Positions 9,755 to 20,460 of a stretch of 64,000 bases of DNA are shown piece after piece. The DNA is from Eutreptiella sp. 'Long Island Sound 2002' (taxonomy: Eukaryota > Euglenozoa > Euglenophyceae > Eutreptiales > Eutreptiaceae). Location of the stretch: the NCBI GenBank assembly GCA_964036045.1, contig OZ038382.1, positions 100,442,357 through 100,506,356 on the forward strand, read 5' to 3'. Below the pieces are notes generated by a model. That model did not search any database, was not told the origin of the DNA, and saw nothing but the letters and a program-made list of their open reading frames with translations. The position numbers were made by a program, and so were the translations under genes. The first letter of the stretch is position 1. Each line of letters starts with the position of its first letter.

Positions 9755-10472
9755 GTATTTCGACACTCACCTCTTTTACCTGAAGCAGGATAAGAGCTTC
9801 AAGCCTGCGTTTGTGTTCATTGATCATCAGCCGGATCTGGTGTGCAAGATCGCGTCCATCGAGCCTGATTCTCGTATGTACCTTCTTGGTGTTACCTCCA
9901 ACAATCTCTCCGAATGGGTCAACAGACTGCAGACTCAGTTGAACCACGTCTTGACACAAGGGTCGAAACTGGACGCATCTGATGATTGGTACCAGCAGAC
10001 CAACGGGTCAAACCGTGGCATTCCCCTTTGGGTTCGCCATGACAAGGTGGGTTCTGATGCGTTGTCGCTGAAGGAGGAAGAGACTGTTGAGAAGGGGCAA
10101 GCTGCAGAAGCACTGGCCCCTGCAAAGCAGAAGTCTCCCGATGGGGACCCAGCCCCAAAGAAGAAGAAGCCTGCCTCCAAGCCTCAGGCAGCAAAGTCGG
10201 TTACCGGTGAAGAATCCGAACAGAGCGATGGGGATGAAGAGGAGGAGAGCGAGGAAGAAGAGGAGGAGGAGGCGCAGGTCTCCCAGGGCAAGGCAGCGAA
10301 GAAAGTGGCAGCGAAGCCGAGGTCCGAGGAAACCGGGGCCCGAGCTCCATCCAAGCAGCCGGCCCGTCAGTCCCAACCAAGAAGGGAGCCCGCAAAGCCA
10401 CCGCCTAAGAGTAAGACGTCCGTTGCTAAGGCATTGGGTTCTAAGATGCAAACAGTTGCCAAGAAAAAGTAA

Positions 10473-10837
10473 TTTCTTCGCTTGTTCTGATATATTATGC
10501 GCGAGGGCTCGCGCTATGCATTCCTCTTCGACGACCTTTATGCTGTCACCTTGTGCGGCACATTCTTCTCTGTGATGCATTTTATTGCGCTGTTGTGTTG
10601 GTGTTTGCGCGAGGCCTCGCGCAAAGAAGGGGTGCCAAAAAATGCTTCTTGTGGTGCAGCGTGCAACATGGTTTTCGAAAACTGGTTTTCCAAAAGATTG
10701 CAAGCTCATGGGTGATTTTATTGCAAAGCATAAGTGGTATAGGAAACAAAAAGTCGTGGTTTTCCCAAAAGAAAACTTCATTTTGGTGGAAATAAATCAT
10801 TTTCCCGGGTAGTCGGTTTTGTTGAAAATAAAGGAAA
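10473..10837 (+). other. 3' flank of the broken gene; two more palindromes
   Basis: No convincing coding sequence. Palindromes lie at 10498-10515 (TGCGCGAGGGCTCGCGCT, imperfect) and 10605-10624 (perfect 20-mer). The rest is AT-richer, with self-similar AAAACTGGTTTTC-type stretches near 10675-10700. It is probably the 3' UTR or intergenic sequence. Confidence 0.5.
10605..10624. repeat. 20-bp perfect palindrome TTGCGCGAGGCCTCGCGCAA
   Basis: This is the last member of the family found in the window. No flanking exons could be assigned, so its intronic status is unknown. Confidence 0.9.
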
Positions 10838-11635
10838 ATGGACCAGTTAATTGCTCTTCACAGGACTTTTGGTTCTTGTGTTTTAGGTCCCCCCCAGAAG
10901 GACTATTTTTTCGCAGTGCCGTGGAGAGGCAGTTTTGGGCGCATTTTGACCATGCAACTTGAGCGGCCTAAGCCTGTGGGACATTGGCTGGAACACAAGC
11001 AGTCTCTGGCTAACCAGGCTGGGACTAACCTGAGACACATTCGTGACCGTGAACTGAGCCGACGGAACCGCCTACGGCGACCTGCCAGCTTCAAGGTTGG
11101 TGACCTTGTTTTCGTTCACCAACCCTCGTGGCCACGTGGCTGCCTACAGGACCCTTATTTTGGAACCTATCGTATCATCAGGATAGATGGATCCAGGATC
11201 AATGTCAGATGCAGTCCACATCTAGGTGGTGAACTGCTGTGTGCACCTAAACAGTTGAGGCACTATCACTCCCCTGACGATTTGTCTTGGGATGAGTGGC
11301 GCCTCAGCGACAGTGAGGTCGAGCGTATAGACCTAGAGAACGCTGCCAGTCCGGAGGAGGCAGACGAACTCGAAGAGATGACTGCCGGTGAGATGGCAGT
11401 CGATGGTTACTACGTGGTTGCAGGTATTGCTCGCCACGAGTATAAACAGGGCTGGAAATTCTTAACCCTATGGGATGGCTATGGGTTATCTGAGGCGACC
11501 TGGGAACCTATGTCAGCCTTCATACAACCAGATGGGAGTATCAACCCCATCTTTCGCTCCTATCTCAATGAGAACAACGAAGGGCAGCTATTAACCCGGG
11601 CTGAGACTCTTTCCCAGCGTAAAAGGAAAAGCTAA
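10838..11635 (+). pseudogene. Ty3/gypsy integrase C-terminal region plus chromodomain, 5' truncated
   Basis: This 265-codon frame holds only the tail of a Pol polyprotein. It has the integrase C-terminal barrel (FKVGDLVFVHQPSWPRG, then YFGTYRIIRIDG), an acidic linker, and a chromodomain (YYVVAGIARHEYKQGWKF, LTLWDGYG, EATWEPMSAF). The chromodomain places it among chromoviruses, whose chromodomain directs integration to marked chromatin. The zinc finger and catalytic DDE core of integrase are absent upstream, so the copy is truncated near 10.83 kb. Its sequence differs clearly from the integrase of the large element at 36168-39938, so it is another family. The ATG at 10838 is probably not a real start. 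Confidence 0.75.
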
Positions 11636-13980
11636 TCTCCTTGTGTCAGTCTACTGACTGTGTTCTAACCTCACAGGTGCAGTGAGCACTCTTGTGCAGA
11701 TGTGCCTGTGTATGGGTGTAAGAGCAGTTGTCACAGTTGCCCCGCATTGCATCGCAGGACAGGACCGTTAGCCCCCCGTGACAACCACTCCCTGGCCGAA
11801 GGCCATTGGTTTTTCACAGACTACTGCTTACTGAGCACTGCACTGACCCAGTCTGTGCCCTACAGACCCATGCCTATGGTTTCCAGCGTGGACCAGGTGG
11901 CCGCTTATCAGGTTTGCAGCCACCCAGCGAGTGTATGCCTTGTTGACCATGTGCTGCATGGGGACTGCCCTGATGTAATGACCTTGGGGAGCCAACGAAG
12001 AACGGTGGCTTACTACACCAGGGGGGAATGACAAGCAAGGTGTTATGAGGCAAGGTGTGCCTTCCCTCCTTGGGGACAAGCGAGCCCACAGTCAGGACCT
12101 CTGACTGGTCCAGACCCATGGGGTTCTACCCTTCCTTACTGTGTTTACCTTACCCCTAAGTGTGCTACGTATGTCTGTGTGTGTCTCACTTCTCTCCCTG
12201 TCGTAGCTCCCAACTCAATGGGCTTCGCTGATGTCGGACCGAAGGTGCTAGTCAGTTACTAGTACCACTCCTATGGCGCCCAGTTTCTGTGCTGGCGCCT
12301 CTCCTTGGGGGAAGACGGCAAAAGCCTTACCTACTAGAGGGGAGGGGTGGCCAAGTGTGCTAAGGGCATACAAAACGCCCATTTTTGCTAAGGCCAAAAG
12401 CTAACGCACTTCCCTGCCCACGTTGAAAAGCCCGCAGGACAGGAGACACCACTACACTACACTCACTAACGCCAGCACCGGCCTTCGAAGGCAGGGTGAG
12501 CACTCATCACCTGCACTCAACTCCTGCCAGGCCTGCTGACCCTAACACCTACACACGCTACTTGGTGTTGCTGTTGAAGGAGTCACGGGTCCTACTGACC
12601 ATCCTGTGAGAGAGCAAGAGAACGCAGCGCCACTAAGCGGCTGTGGCCTAACAGGGACGCCACTACGCGTTTCCTTGTCAGGGCTTGGAGGGAGGGAGTG
12701 TTCAGCGTGCGTGCACAGCGTGGATGGCGATGACGTTGTACTGCACTCGCCACTCCTGGCTGAGTTGCAGTTTGTTATTTGTGATCCGCGCAGCATAGTT
12801 TAGCGCTGCCCAAATGGGACTGCACCAATCACCCTTACCTTCCCACCTGAAGAGCAAAGGCGGATGCAGGAGCGTTTGCAGCGGAGGAACCAAGACAGAC
12901 TCCACGTGTTATACGCTTCTCAGTCTGCCCTATAATATGCTGTCTACAAACGCCCCTATCAAGCAAGCAAGCTTAAGTCTCTCTTGGAGGGCTTGATCCA
13001 GGCCAAGCCCCCTTTAAAACCCTTTCGTTGATGCCAAGACTGACTTAAGTATTTTTACCACTCTTTTGTAGCCTAAAGTACACTTTCTCAAAGTAACTAG
13101 GCTTGTAACCTTAGCCCCCCATGAAGTTCACCCCTACCACTCAACTGAGCGGAGGTATCTTCCTTCATGGGGGATATACCGAAATAAAATAGGCATTTCA
13201 TGCTTTAGGCCTCCGAGGTTAAGCCTAGTGGTCTCCGACCCCAAGACCCCTATACTCAATTGTTACTTCCACTTAATATGGCTCTACCTTTAAACGGTTT
13301 CTGAATTCAGTTGCTTGGCCAAGTCATATTCTGTGTCTGGCCTGACACCTATGCCCCACATTCCTAACCAGCACCACTTCACCCAAAAGAGTGCACATGA
13401 AGTGCTTGATGCTATCTTTGAGGCTAGAGTCAGCCCTGTTTTCATATAACATCTTTTGTATTATCCATTTGTGTATGAATCTTTGTGTTTATACCTGCTC
13501 TGTCTATCTGCAGCCCTTCTGTGTTACACTGGATTTCAAACTATTCATTGATTCGATCCACATCCTGTTCTTGCTCTACTTGCTTCTGTGGTTTTGGGAC
13601 TTCACCGTCAAAAACCTGCAGGATTTCATCAACGTCTATAGGGCACTAATCAAGGACATATTTCTTTAGCTACCAAAGTAGTTGTCAGTGTCTTTGGGTT
13701 AGAAAGTGTTTGTCAACGCGGACCACCGAAACAAAATGAACCCGCATCGGCCTGATAAATGGTGCAACAACAGTGCATTGGCAGTGCTGTGAAAGGGATT
13801 GAGAGCGCAAAGGAAAAGGTACCACCTTGCACAGCGGCAGTAACACCTTCGATCTTATGGGACACAAAGTGGCCAAAACTATGAACGTCTAGCCGCTTGG
13901 ACCTTAGAATGGATGAACGTCTAGCCGTTTTGCAATCGATTGTGACATCCTAATCATTCACCCTACCCTTCGTCGAGCCA
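11636..13980 (+). other. Non-coding 3' part of the truncated gypsy element, probable LTR start at 12029
   Basis: There is no long coding frame. The tract CCAGGGGGGAA at 12018-12028 is followed by TGACAAGCAAGG, which has the form of a polypurine tract plus 3' LTR start in the correct orientation. The LTR end could not be fixed because the 5' partner is missing. At 13,870-13,930 a short direct repeat with ATGAACGTCTAGCCG occurs twice. Confidence 0.4.
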
Positions 13981-14045
13981 CATGTCGGACTATTACGAAA
14001 ACATGAAATGTGTATTTTCCCCAGGAAAATGCACTAAAACAAGTG

Positions 14046-14100
14046 TTGCACCAATTGGTGCGCCGATCGTCGCACCGATCGTCACACCAATCGGTGCATC
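14046..14100. repeat. GCACCGATCGTC-type 12-bp repeats, cluster 1
   Basis: Tandem units such as CGCACCGATCGT and CACACCAATCGG. Further clusters lie at 14244-14275, 14404-14480, 14805-14852 and 15390-15450. Confidence 0.8.
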
Positions 14101-14403
14101 GTTTCTTCCCTGCATTAGTTTGTTGGAAAGGGTTGTACTTCTTTGAAAAAAAACCTTGGAATCAGGCATACTACGCATTATGTGACGCCCAAACCGCATT
14201 GCACATCATTGCACGGATCATGCTGTGATCATTTCTGCAATGTCCATATCGTCGCACTGATCGGTTCACCGATCAAGCTGATCTCAGAGCCCAGGCACAA
14301 TGTGACTCAGATGTTGGTCTGACTGTTTAAACAATATGTTGTCCGAACAATCTTAGGTTATGCGAGCCAAGCCAGCTTATTTTTGTCCGTGGTTACACCA
14401 CTG

Positions 14404-14480
14404 TTCGTCGCACTGATCGTCACACCGATCGTCACACCGATTGGCTCACCGATCGTCATAGCCATCGGCTCACCGACTGT
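14404..14480. repeat. 12-bp CGATCGT repeats, cluster overlapping the 3' end of the minus-strand gene
   Basis: Six or seven degenerate units (CACTGATCGTCA, CACCGATCGTCA, CACCGATTGGCT and similar) end at the stop codon region of the gene at 14470-15360. Confidence 0.8.
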
Positions 14481-15360
14481 CACCCCTCTTCCTCTTCTTG
14501 CCCGACTTTTCCTTGTCCAGCACCAGGGCTTCAACTGTCTCCAACCGTTTTGAAAGAGCCGCCACCTCACGCCGTAGTGCTTCAAGCTGGTCCTCCCCTG
14601 ATGACTCGCAGTGGACCTTCACTCCGTGGTTAGTGCAGCAGAAAATGAAGTACATCTTCTCCTTGTGCGATGGCAGCACCTTGAAAGTTGTCCCTGCATC
14701 CACATGCCACGCTTCATTACCCGCAATCACGTCTGGCACGTCAGGGCACTCTGCAGGCACAGAGGAAGGCACTAAGGAAGGCGCAGAGGAAGGCGCAGTG
14801 ATTGGCGCAACGATCGTCGCACCGATCGTCGTACCGATCGTCGCACCGATCGTTCCACTCTTCAACATACTTGTGGGATGCATCTGGCAGTGCTTTGCCT
14901 TGCCCAACAGTAGTAGCGTGACCCCGTCTTCGTCCTCTCCCGCAACTGTGACGCAAAACTCCTCTTCGTGAGCTCCCGGTGCCGCTCGGAGGACGGTGAA
15001 GGAGTCCGGAGGTTCCCGATTTGTGTCATCCTCTCGCACAACCTCACTCAGCAGATATGTCAAACTGTTAGGAGTCGCAGCAAGTTGAGACAGTGTCTTC
15101 GACAGGGTGACCCACCTGGTCATCGGTTGGTGGTGGAGCACTTGTAGGAGTTGAGGGAAGTACTTCACGGCCACGGTGAACTGTTCTGCTGGCCAGAAAG
15201 CGTCATCTTCGTCATCTTCCTTGTCATCTCCCTTCTCATCTTCTGACTCCTTTTCCCTTTTGCCTTCGTCGTCACTGTCATCTTCCTCCTCTTCTTCCTT
15301 TTCTTCGGACGAGTCGCTGTCCTCTGCTTCTGCTGGTGGCACATCCTTGCCGGGGGCCAT
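14470..15360 (-). CDS. Unrecognised acidic protein with coiled-coil and nuclear-type basic tail (296 aa)
   Basis: ATG 15360 (MAPGKDV) to TGA 14470-14472, uninterrupted. Residues about 10-55 are almost all Glu, Asp, Ser and Lys. A folded-looking middle follows (FWPAEQFTVAVKYFPQLLQV, then LTYLLSEVV). Around residues 165-180 lies a Thr-Ile-Gly-Ala repeat made entirely by the 12-bp CGATCGT repeat. A second folded segment has CCTNHGVKVHCES. The C-terminus is a coiled coil (LRREVAALSKRLETVEAL) ending KSGKKRKRG, a likely nuclear localisation signal. The acidic N-terminus and basic tail suggest a chromatin or histone-binding protein, but no family is recognised. The frame stays open through the repeat, which argues for a real, selected protein. 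Confidence 0.6.
   Translation of the reverse strand: MAPGKDVPPAEAEDSDSSEEKEEEEEDDSDDEGKREKESEDEKGDDKEDDEDDAFWPAEQFTVAVKYFPQLLQVLHHQPMTRWVTLSKTLSQLAATPNSLTYLLSEVVREDDTNREPPDSFTVLRAAPGAHEEEFCVTVAGEDEDGVTLLLLGKAKHCQMHPTSMLKSGTIGATIGTTIGATIVAPITAPSSAPSLVPSSVPAECPDVPDVIAGNEAWHVDAGTTFKVLPSHKEKMYFIFCCTNHGVKVHCESSGEDQLEALRREVAALSKRLETVEALVLDKEKSGKKRKRGDSR
14805..14852. repeat. 12-bp CGATCGT repeats inside the coding region
   Basis: Four units (ACGATCGTCGCA, CCGATCGTCGTA and similar) lie in frame in the minus-strand gene. Because the unit is 12 bp the frame is preserved, giving an ATIG/TIVA-type peptide repeat. Confidence 0.85.
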
Positions 15361-15490
15361 AGCGCTAAAAGCAAGCAGCACACAAAGTGTTGCACGGATC
15401 GTCGCGCCAAACGTTGCACCGATCGTTGCACCGAACGTCGCACTGATTTAGTGGCAGTAATTGTCAAATATTTAAGTTGTACCCGTACAG

Positions 15491-16010
15491 GTGAACAGGA
15501 GCCAAGCGGCCCAGGACACCGCGCACACAACACCACACACAGAGCGTGCGCACCGGTGAACAGGAGCCAGGAGGCCCAGGACACCGTACACGCAACACCA
15601 CACACAGAGCGTGCACACCGGTGAACAGGAGCCAGGAGGCCCGGGACACCGTACACGCAACACCACACACAGAGCCTGCACACCGGTGAACAGGAGCCAG
15701 GAGGCCCAGGACGCCGTACACGCAACTCCACACACAGAGCGTGCACACCGGTGAACAGGAGCCCGGAGGCCCGGGACACCGTGCACACAACACCGCACAC
15801 AGAGCGTGCACACCGGTGAACAGGAGCCAGGAGGCCCAGGACACCGTACACGCAACACCACACACAGAGCGTGCACACCGGTGAACAGGAGCCAAGCGGC
15901 CCAGGACACCGCACCCGCAACACCACACACAGGGCATGCACGCTGCTGAACAGGAGCCAGGAGTCCCAGGACACCGTACACGCAACACGGCACACCACAC
16001 GAGCAACCCG
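15491..16010. repeat. 65-bp minisatellite, 8 copies
   Basis: GTGAACAGGAGCC or its variants begins at 15491, 15556, 15621, 15686, 15751, 15816, 15881 and 15946, exactly 65 bp apart. Since 65 is not a multiple of 3, the long minus-strand ORFs here are repeat artefacts. The same unit recurs on the same strand at 56.2-56.7 kb. Confidence 0.95.
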
Positions 16011-16489
16011 CCCCCAAAACGAACCCAGCCTACGCCGCCCTGCAGGAAAGAAACACCATGTCAGATCACCGAGACCAACCGTTCAGCCAAGGCCAACCCT
16101 GCGGGTACGAAGAGGGTACGCAGGCAGGGCAGGCGGGCGAAAAGGGACACAGGGACAAGGCGGGGAAGGCGAGGGGAGAGGAACCAAACCCCCCGCCCCC
16201 CAACGTACACGCAGCCCACTGCCGCGCACCGGGCCGCAGCCGGGCGCCAACAGGGCCCGCCATGGAGCCAAACGGGCCCGCCAGAGAGAGGGTGTGTCCC
16301 CGCGCCTGCGCAACAGGGCGCCCGGGCAAGGAGCGCGCACCACACGCAGGCCAAGCAGGACAGACACGCAGCACCGCACGCCAGCACGCACCACGGCACA
16401 AAACAAGACACCACCACGGCAAACACCCACGCCCGACGACGAACGAGCCGCCAAGAACAAGTCCAAGCCCCGCAGTCGCCACAGCGCAA
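16011..16489 (+). other. C-rich linker between two minisatellites, no gene supported
   Basis: GC-rich, C-biased DNA. All six frames are largely open because A/T-rich stop codons are rare. No motif or family was seen. Confidence 0.5.
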
Positions 16490-16880
16490 CAGCCGCCGTC
16501 CGGATGGACGTGTGTGCACCCGGCAGTGAACCCAGCCCCTGCCGGCTACGAAACAGCCGCCGTCCGGATGGACGTGTGTGCGCCCGGCAGTGAACCCAGC
16601 CCCTGCCGGCTACGAAACAGCCGCCGTCCGGACGGACGTGTGCGCGCCCGGCAGTGAACCCAGCCCCTGCCGGCTACGAAGCAGCCGCCGTCCGGAGGGA
16701 CGTGTGTGCGCCCAGCAGTGAACCCAGCCCCTGCCCGCTACGAAACAGCCGCTGTCCGGATGGACGTGTGTGCGCCCGGCAGTGAACCCAGCCCCTGCCG
16801 GCTACGAAACAGCCGCCGTCCGGAGGGACGCGTGAGAACCCGACGGGCACGCACTGCCCGCCGGACGGGCTACCGGACCA
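16490..16880. repeat. 64-bp minisatellite, 6 copies
   Basis: CGGATGGACG and its variants start at 16501, 16565, 16629, 16693, 16757 and 16821, a 64-bp period. Each unit contains CCGCCGTCCGG and CCTGCCGGCTACGAA. Unlike the 65-bp array this unit is not seen elsewhere in the window. Confidence 0.95.
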
Positions 16881-19800
16881 CCGGGCCCGCGCCACCCGGA
16901 GGGGTGAGTGCTTAGTTATCGCAAACCACACGCCAAACGGTACAACACCCAACACCACCCGCAAAGACACACCATCACCACCACCATACACGCCCACCCG
17001 CCACCACACACCCAATGCCCATCATCAGGGCCGCCCACCGACACCACAACCACCAAGCAGTCCAGCCAAAACCATCACCATCACCCAGCCCAAACCTGCC
17101 CGACCACACCCTCCACCAGCCGGCCATACACGTCAGAGAACCCACCATCACCCCCCACCACACCGCGCAGGCGACGCACCCACATCCAGCACCCAACCCC
17201 AAACACCCACACCGGCACCATCCACGCAGGGCATACACCAGCCACGCACCACCAGTCAACACAAGCTGCCACACACACGGCAACAACACGCCCGCCGCCC
17301 GCAGAGCCCCCGCAGCCCACACCAAGTACACGTCCACACGCACACCGGCACCCAACCACGCCCACCAAGCGCCCAGCGCACCGACCCCCAACACCACCGC
17401 CACACACAACGGCACAAACCGCACACAGGCAGCCACCCAACGCCGGCAGCAACTCCAGGGGCAGAAAGGCGGACAAACCGCCGCCATCAACACACCCGCA
17501 CAAACAAGCGCACCTAAGATACCCGGCACTGGCCACACACACCGAGCGCCACACCACCAGCCGCACCCACCTCCTGCTGACCACCCACACCGAAGACCCC
17601 ACCATTACGCCTGGCCGCACTACCGCCCTCTCCTCTCCGCCAGCCTCTCACCGGCGGCACCGCCACCCAAAGCATCACCAACGACACCCTCCCCCCCGAC
17701 AGCACTCACGACGCCGTCCCCAGGCACACCACCATCCACTCGTCACCACACCTGCAACACCCCCATGCTCAACACCACCCACAGCACCCACACCAGTAAC
17801 CGCCAACATCGCCATCCCACCCTTATCACCTGCAGCACCGTCACCATCAACGTCGCCAGCGACACCACCATCACGCCCGACCACACCGCGCGGACGACAC
17901 GCCCACAACCAACACCCAACCCCAAACACCCACACCGACACCACCCACGCCGACCAGACCCCGCACCATCCACGCAAAGCACACGCCGGCCACGCTCGAC
18001 CAGACAACACAAACCACCACACGCACGGCAACAGCACACCCGCCGCCCACAGACCCCCCACATCCCGCACCAGGTACACACCAACACGCGCACCCGCACC
18101 CAACCACGCCCACCAAGCGCCCGGCGCACCGACCCCCACCGCCACCACCACACCCACAGGCAACCGCCCAACGCCGACATCGACTCCACGGGCAGACAGG
18201 CAGACAAACCACCTCGTCGGCATCACCAACAACACCATCACCCGATCCACCACCTGCGGCACCAACGCCACCGTCGCCCGTTGCACCAACGGCAACCCCC
18301 CCTCCAGCCCCCGACCACCCGTTCCCAGCGCGTCACCTACGGCACACAACGGCCTCACCGTCAGCCGGTGCATCGCCTGTGTCACCGTCACCATCGGCAC
18401 CACCGACGACACCACGGCCCACAGCACCCCCAGCGCCCCTCTACGCCAGGACAATACCAGCGGCGCCACCAGCCGGCACACCACCGGCAACACCCACATC
18501 AACATCACCACCACCCATGACATCAGCCGCAGCGCCCTCACCATTGACGTCACCTGCAGCACCCTCACCACCGACATCACCAGTTACGCCACCACCCACT
18601 GCACCACCTACAGCGACCACCGGAGCCGCAGGGCCCCCCCCCAGCGCCCGCCCCGTCACGTATGACACCATCAGCGTCACCAACCCCGTCGCCGCCCGGC
18701 GCATCACCTGAAGCACCCCCGTGGGCGTCACCAGCATCTCCTCCACCCATTGCATCGCCCACAGTGCCCCAGCCCAACCCACCGCGCCTTCGGCGCACAC
18801 ATACCCGACACCCACACAAACCAGCCACACCCACACTGCCCACCACCCCATCAGCCCGCGCCATGAACACACCCACACGCACGCCCGCGCCCGGCCACGC
18901 CACCCAGGCACTACCCAGGAGCCGCGACCACCCACGCAAGCGCCACGCCACCACTGCCGGCAACCACCCGCCGCCAGCACCCCCCGGACCGGCGCTCTGG
19001 AAACCGGAAGCCTGGGGGCCGGCGCACACACAGAGAACCCAGAGCGCAACAGCCACCCGACCTTCATCCCCCACGACACCCACGCCCACACCAGCACCGG
19101 CACCGGCACACACCCACACCCACGCACAGCACCCAAAACGCCGCACCCCAGCCACCCTCCCCCCCTCAAAAAAAAAAACAAAGCAAACCAAGCCAGCAAA
19201 AAGAGAGGAGCAAGGGAAAGGCAGATGAAGAGACCGCGGGGAGAGCAGAAGGCAAACACACAGGCCCACACACGCGCGCCCCCCCCCCCCAGCCAACCCG
19301 ACCCCGCATGTCCCGCACCCTCCCAGGAACCGCCAAGCCCAAGACCACCCCCCAGGCACCACTACAACAGACCACCATGAGGAGCTGCTGAGGACGACAC
19401 ACGACGCACCGCCGCCAACCACATGGACGACACCGACACAAGCCCCACCCCCACAACCCACCGCACCCCCTGCTTCGGCGCGCCAACACACAATGGTGCC
19501 CCCATGGATGCAGGACACCCCAAAAACCCCCTTCAGCCAGCCGACCAGAGACAACCACGGGACGCACCAAGGGAACACCGCGGAAGACCCAGCCACAGTG
19601 AGGCCCTGAGACCCGCTAACAGCCGGCAGCCTACCACGGGCCCACCCCACACCCGAGCAAATAGCCCCCCCCCCACCATGGAAACGATACACCCCAGCGA
19701 AACACCGCCACTCACCACCCGCGGACGCCGCATCGGGGCCACAACACGCCCAAGATGCCACGACCCACCGACCCGCGGACCCTGCAAACGCAATAGCCGG

Positions 19801-20460
19801 CGCGTGGCCCATACACGGCGCTCCCCGCACCACTGGGCCCACTAAACGGTGGGCGGACACCCCCAAGCACCACACGACCACACCCCCCTGGTTGCGACAC
19901 TCCAGTCCCACACAGCTTGCCCCAGGTGACCCCAGGCCCCACGCCACACCGACCCCGCACGGCCCACGTACTGAAACACGCCAGGAAGACGACCAAGAGA
20001 CCGCACGGGGCTGCCCCACACTGCCAGAGGACCAGCCACGGGCGACAACCCGCCCCACCAGACCTGGACACGGTGCCCCCCCCCCACTGGGAAGGCCACC
20101 ACACAACCCAGCACCACCATACCACACCGCACCCTCCTCCCCCACCCGGGGACATCGGACACCACAGCGCACCAACACAGGAACGAAGCCGCGCCACGCC
20201 GACTCCGCACCCCACCCCACGGGCACCACCCCTGGAAACCCCGCACACCTCACACCAGCTCAACGCCCACCACCGGCCACAACCGGAACCGCACACAGGA
20301 GCAACACCACCGGCCAGGACAGTCACCAGCGAGCAGCCACACACCACAACGACGCCAAACGGCGCGCTTCCCCGAACACCGGCGCACGACCCCGCACCGG
20401 CCGCTGCACGTGCCCCGAGCACCAGCATCACACGCCCAGCGTGCCATGAAGCAGCACCCC
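16881..20460 (+). other. Extremely C-rich, G-poor region, probable 5' part of LINE A, with a diverged internal duplication
   Basis: The plus strand is dominated by C and A with few G and T. A 585-codon plus frame (16908-18665) translates only to Pro, Thr, His and Ser low complexity, so coding status is unknown. A block of about 340 bp at 17145-17485 recurs at 17870-18210 (shared CAACCCCAAACACCCACACC and GGCACCCAACCACGCCCACC-like segments), and a shorter third copy lies near 18790-18920. A poly-C run lies near 19280. Long minus-strand frames rich in Cys, Trp and Gly are the complement of the C bias. Confidence 0.5.

Larger units (their letters stand above)
5474..10472 (+). pseudogene. Multi-exon gene with ParB-like GQHS motif and charged tail, split by an LTR element
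   Basis: Exons are inferred at 5474-5804, 5878-6239, 6311-6609, about 6683-7383, 7451-7546 and 9759-10472. ATG 5474 starts a charged N-terminus with a KKGRKKKEK nuclear-type signal. Across the first splice the protein reads FWCVSGQHSVEAI, like the DGxHR-type motif of the ParB/sulfiredoxin fold. Later exons are helical and unrecognised. The C-terminus alternates poly-acidic and KKKKP-rich segments, as in chromatin-associated proteins. Junctions at 5804/5878, 6239/6311 and 7383/7451 keep frame. The stretch 6683-6870 has in-frame TGA and TAA plus a frame conflict. The 7547-9754 insertion interrupts codons that otherwise join exactly across GTAT. It is therefore probably non-functional. Full length would be roughly 830 residues. 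Confidence 0.6.

Noticed and set aside
15165-16017. Long minus-strand ORFs with a repeated CGV/LLAPVHRCARS-like peptide
   Set aside because: They are produced by the 65-bp minisatellite. Because 65 is not divisible by 3, the same peptides appear in all three frames.
15491-16880. Regular repeats that could suggest a CRISPR array
   Set aside because: Whole 64-65-bp units repeat with no unique spacers, in a eukaryotic retrotransposon context.
18577-20253. 558-codon minus-strand ORF rich in Cys, Trp and Gly, and similar ones at 17-18, 21-24 and 51-55 kb
   Set aside because: These are complements of C-rich plus-strand DNA. Stops are rare there by composition, and the proteins have no folded-looking segments or motifs.
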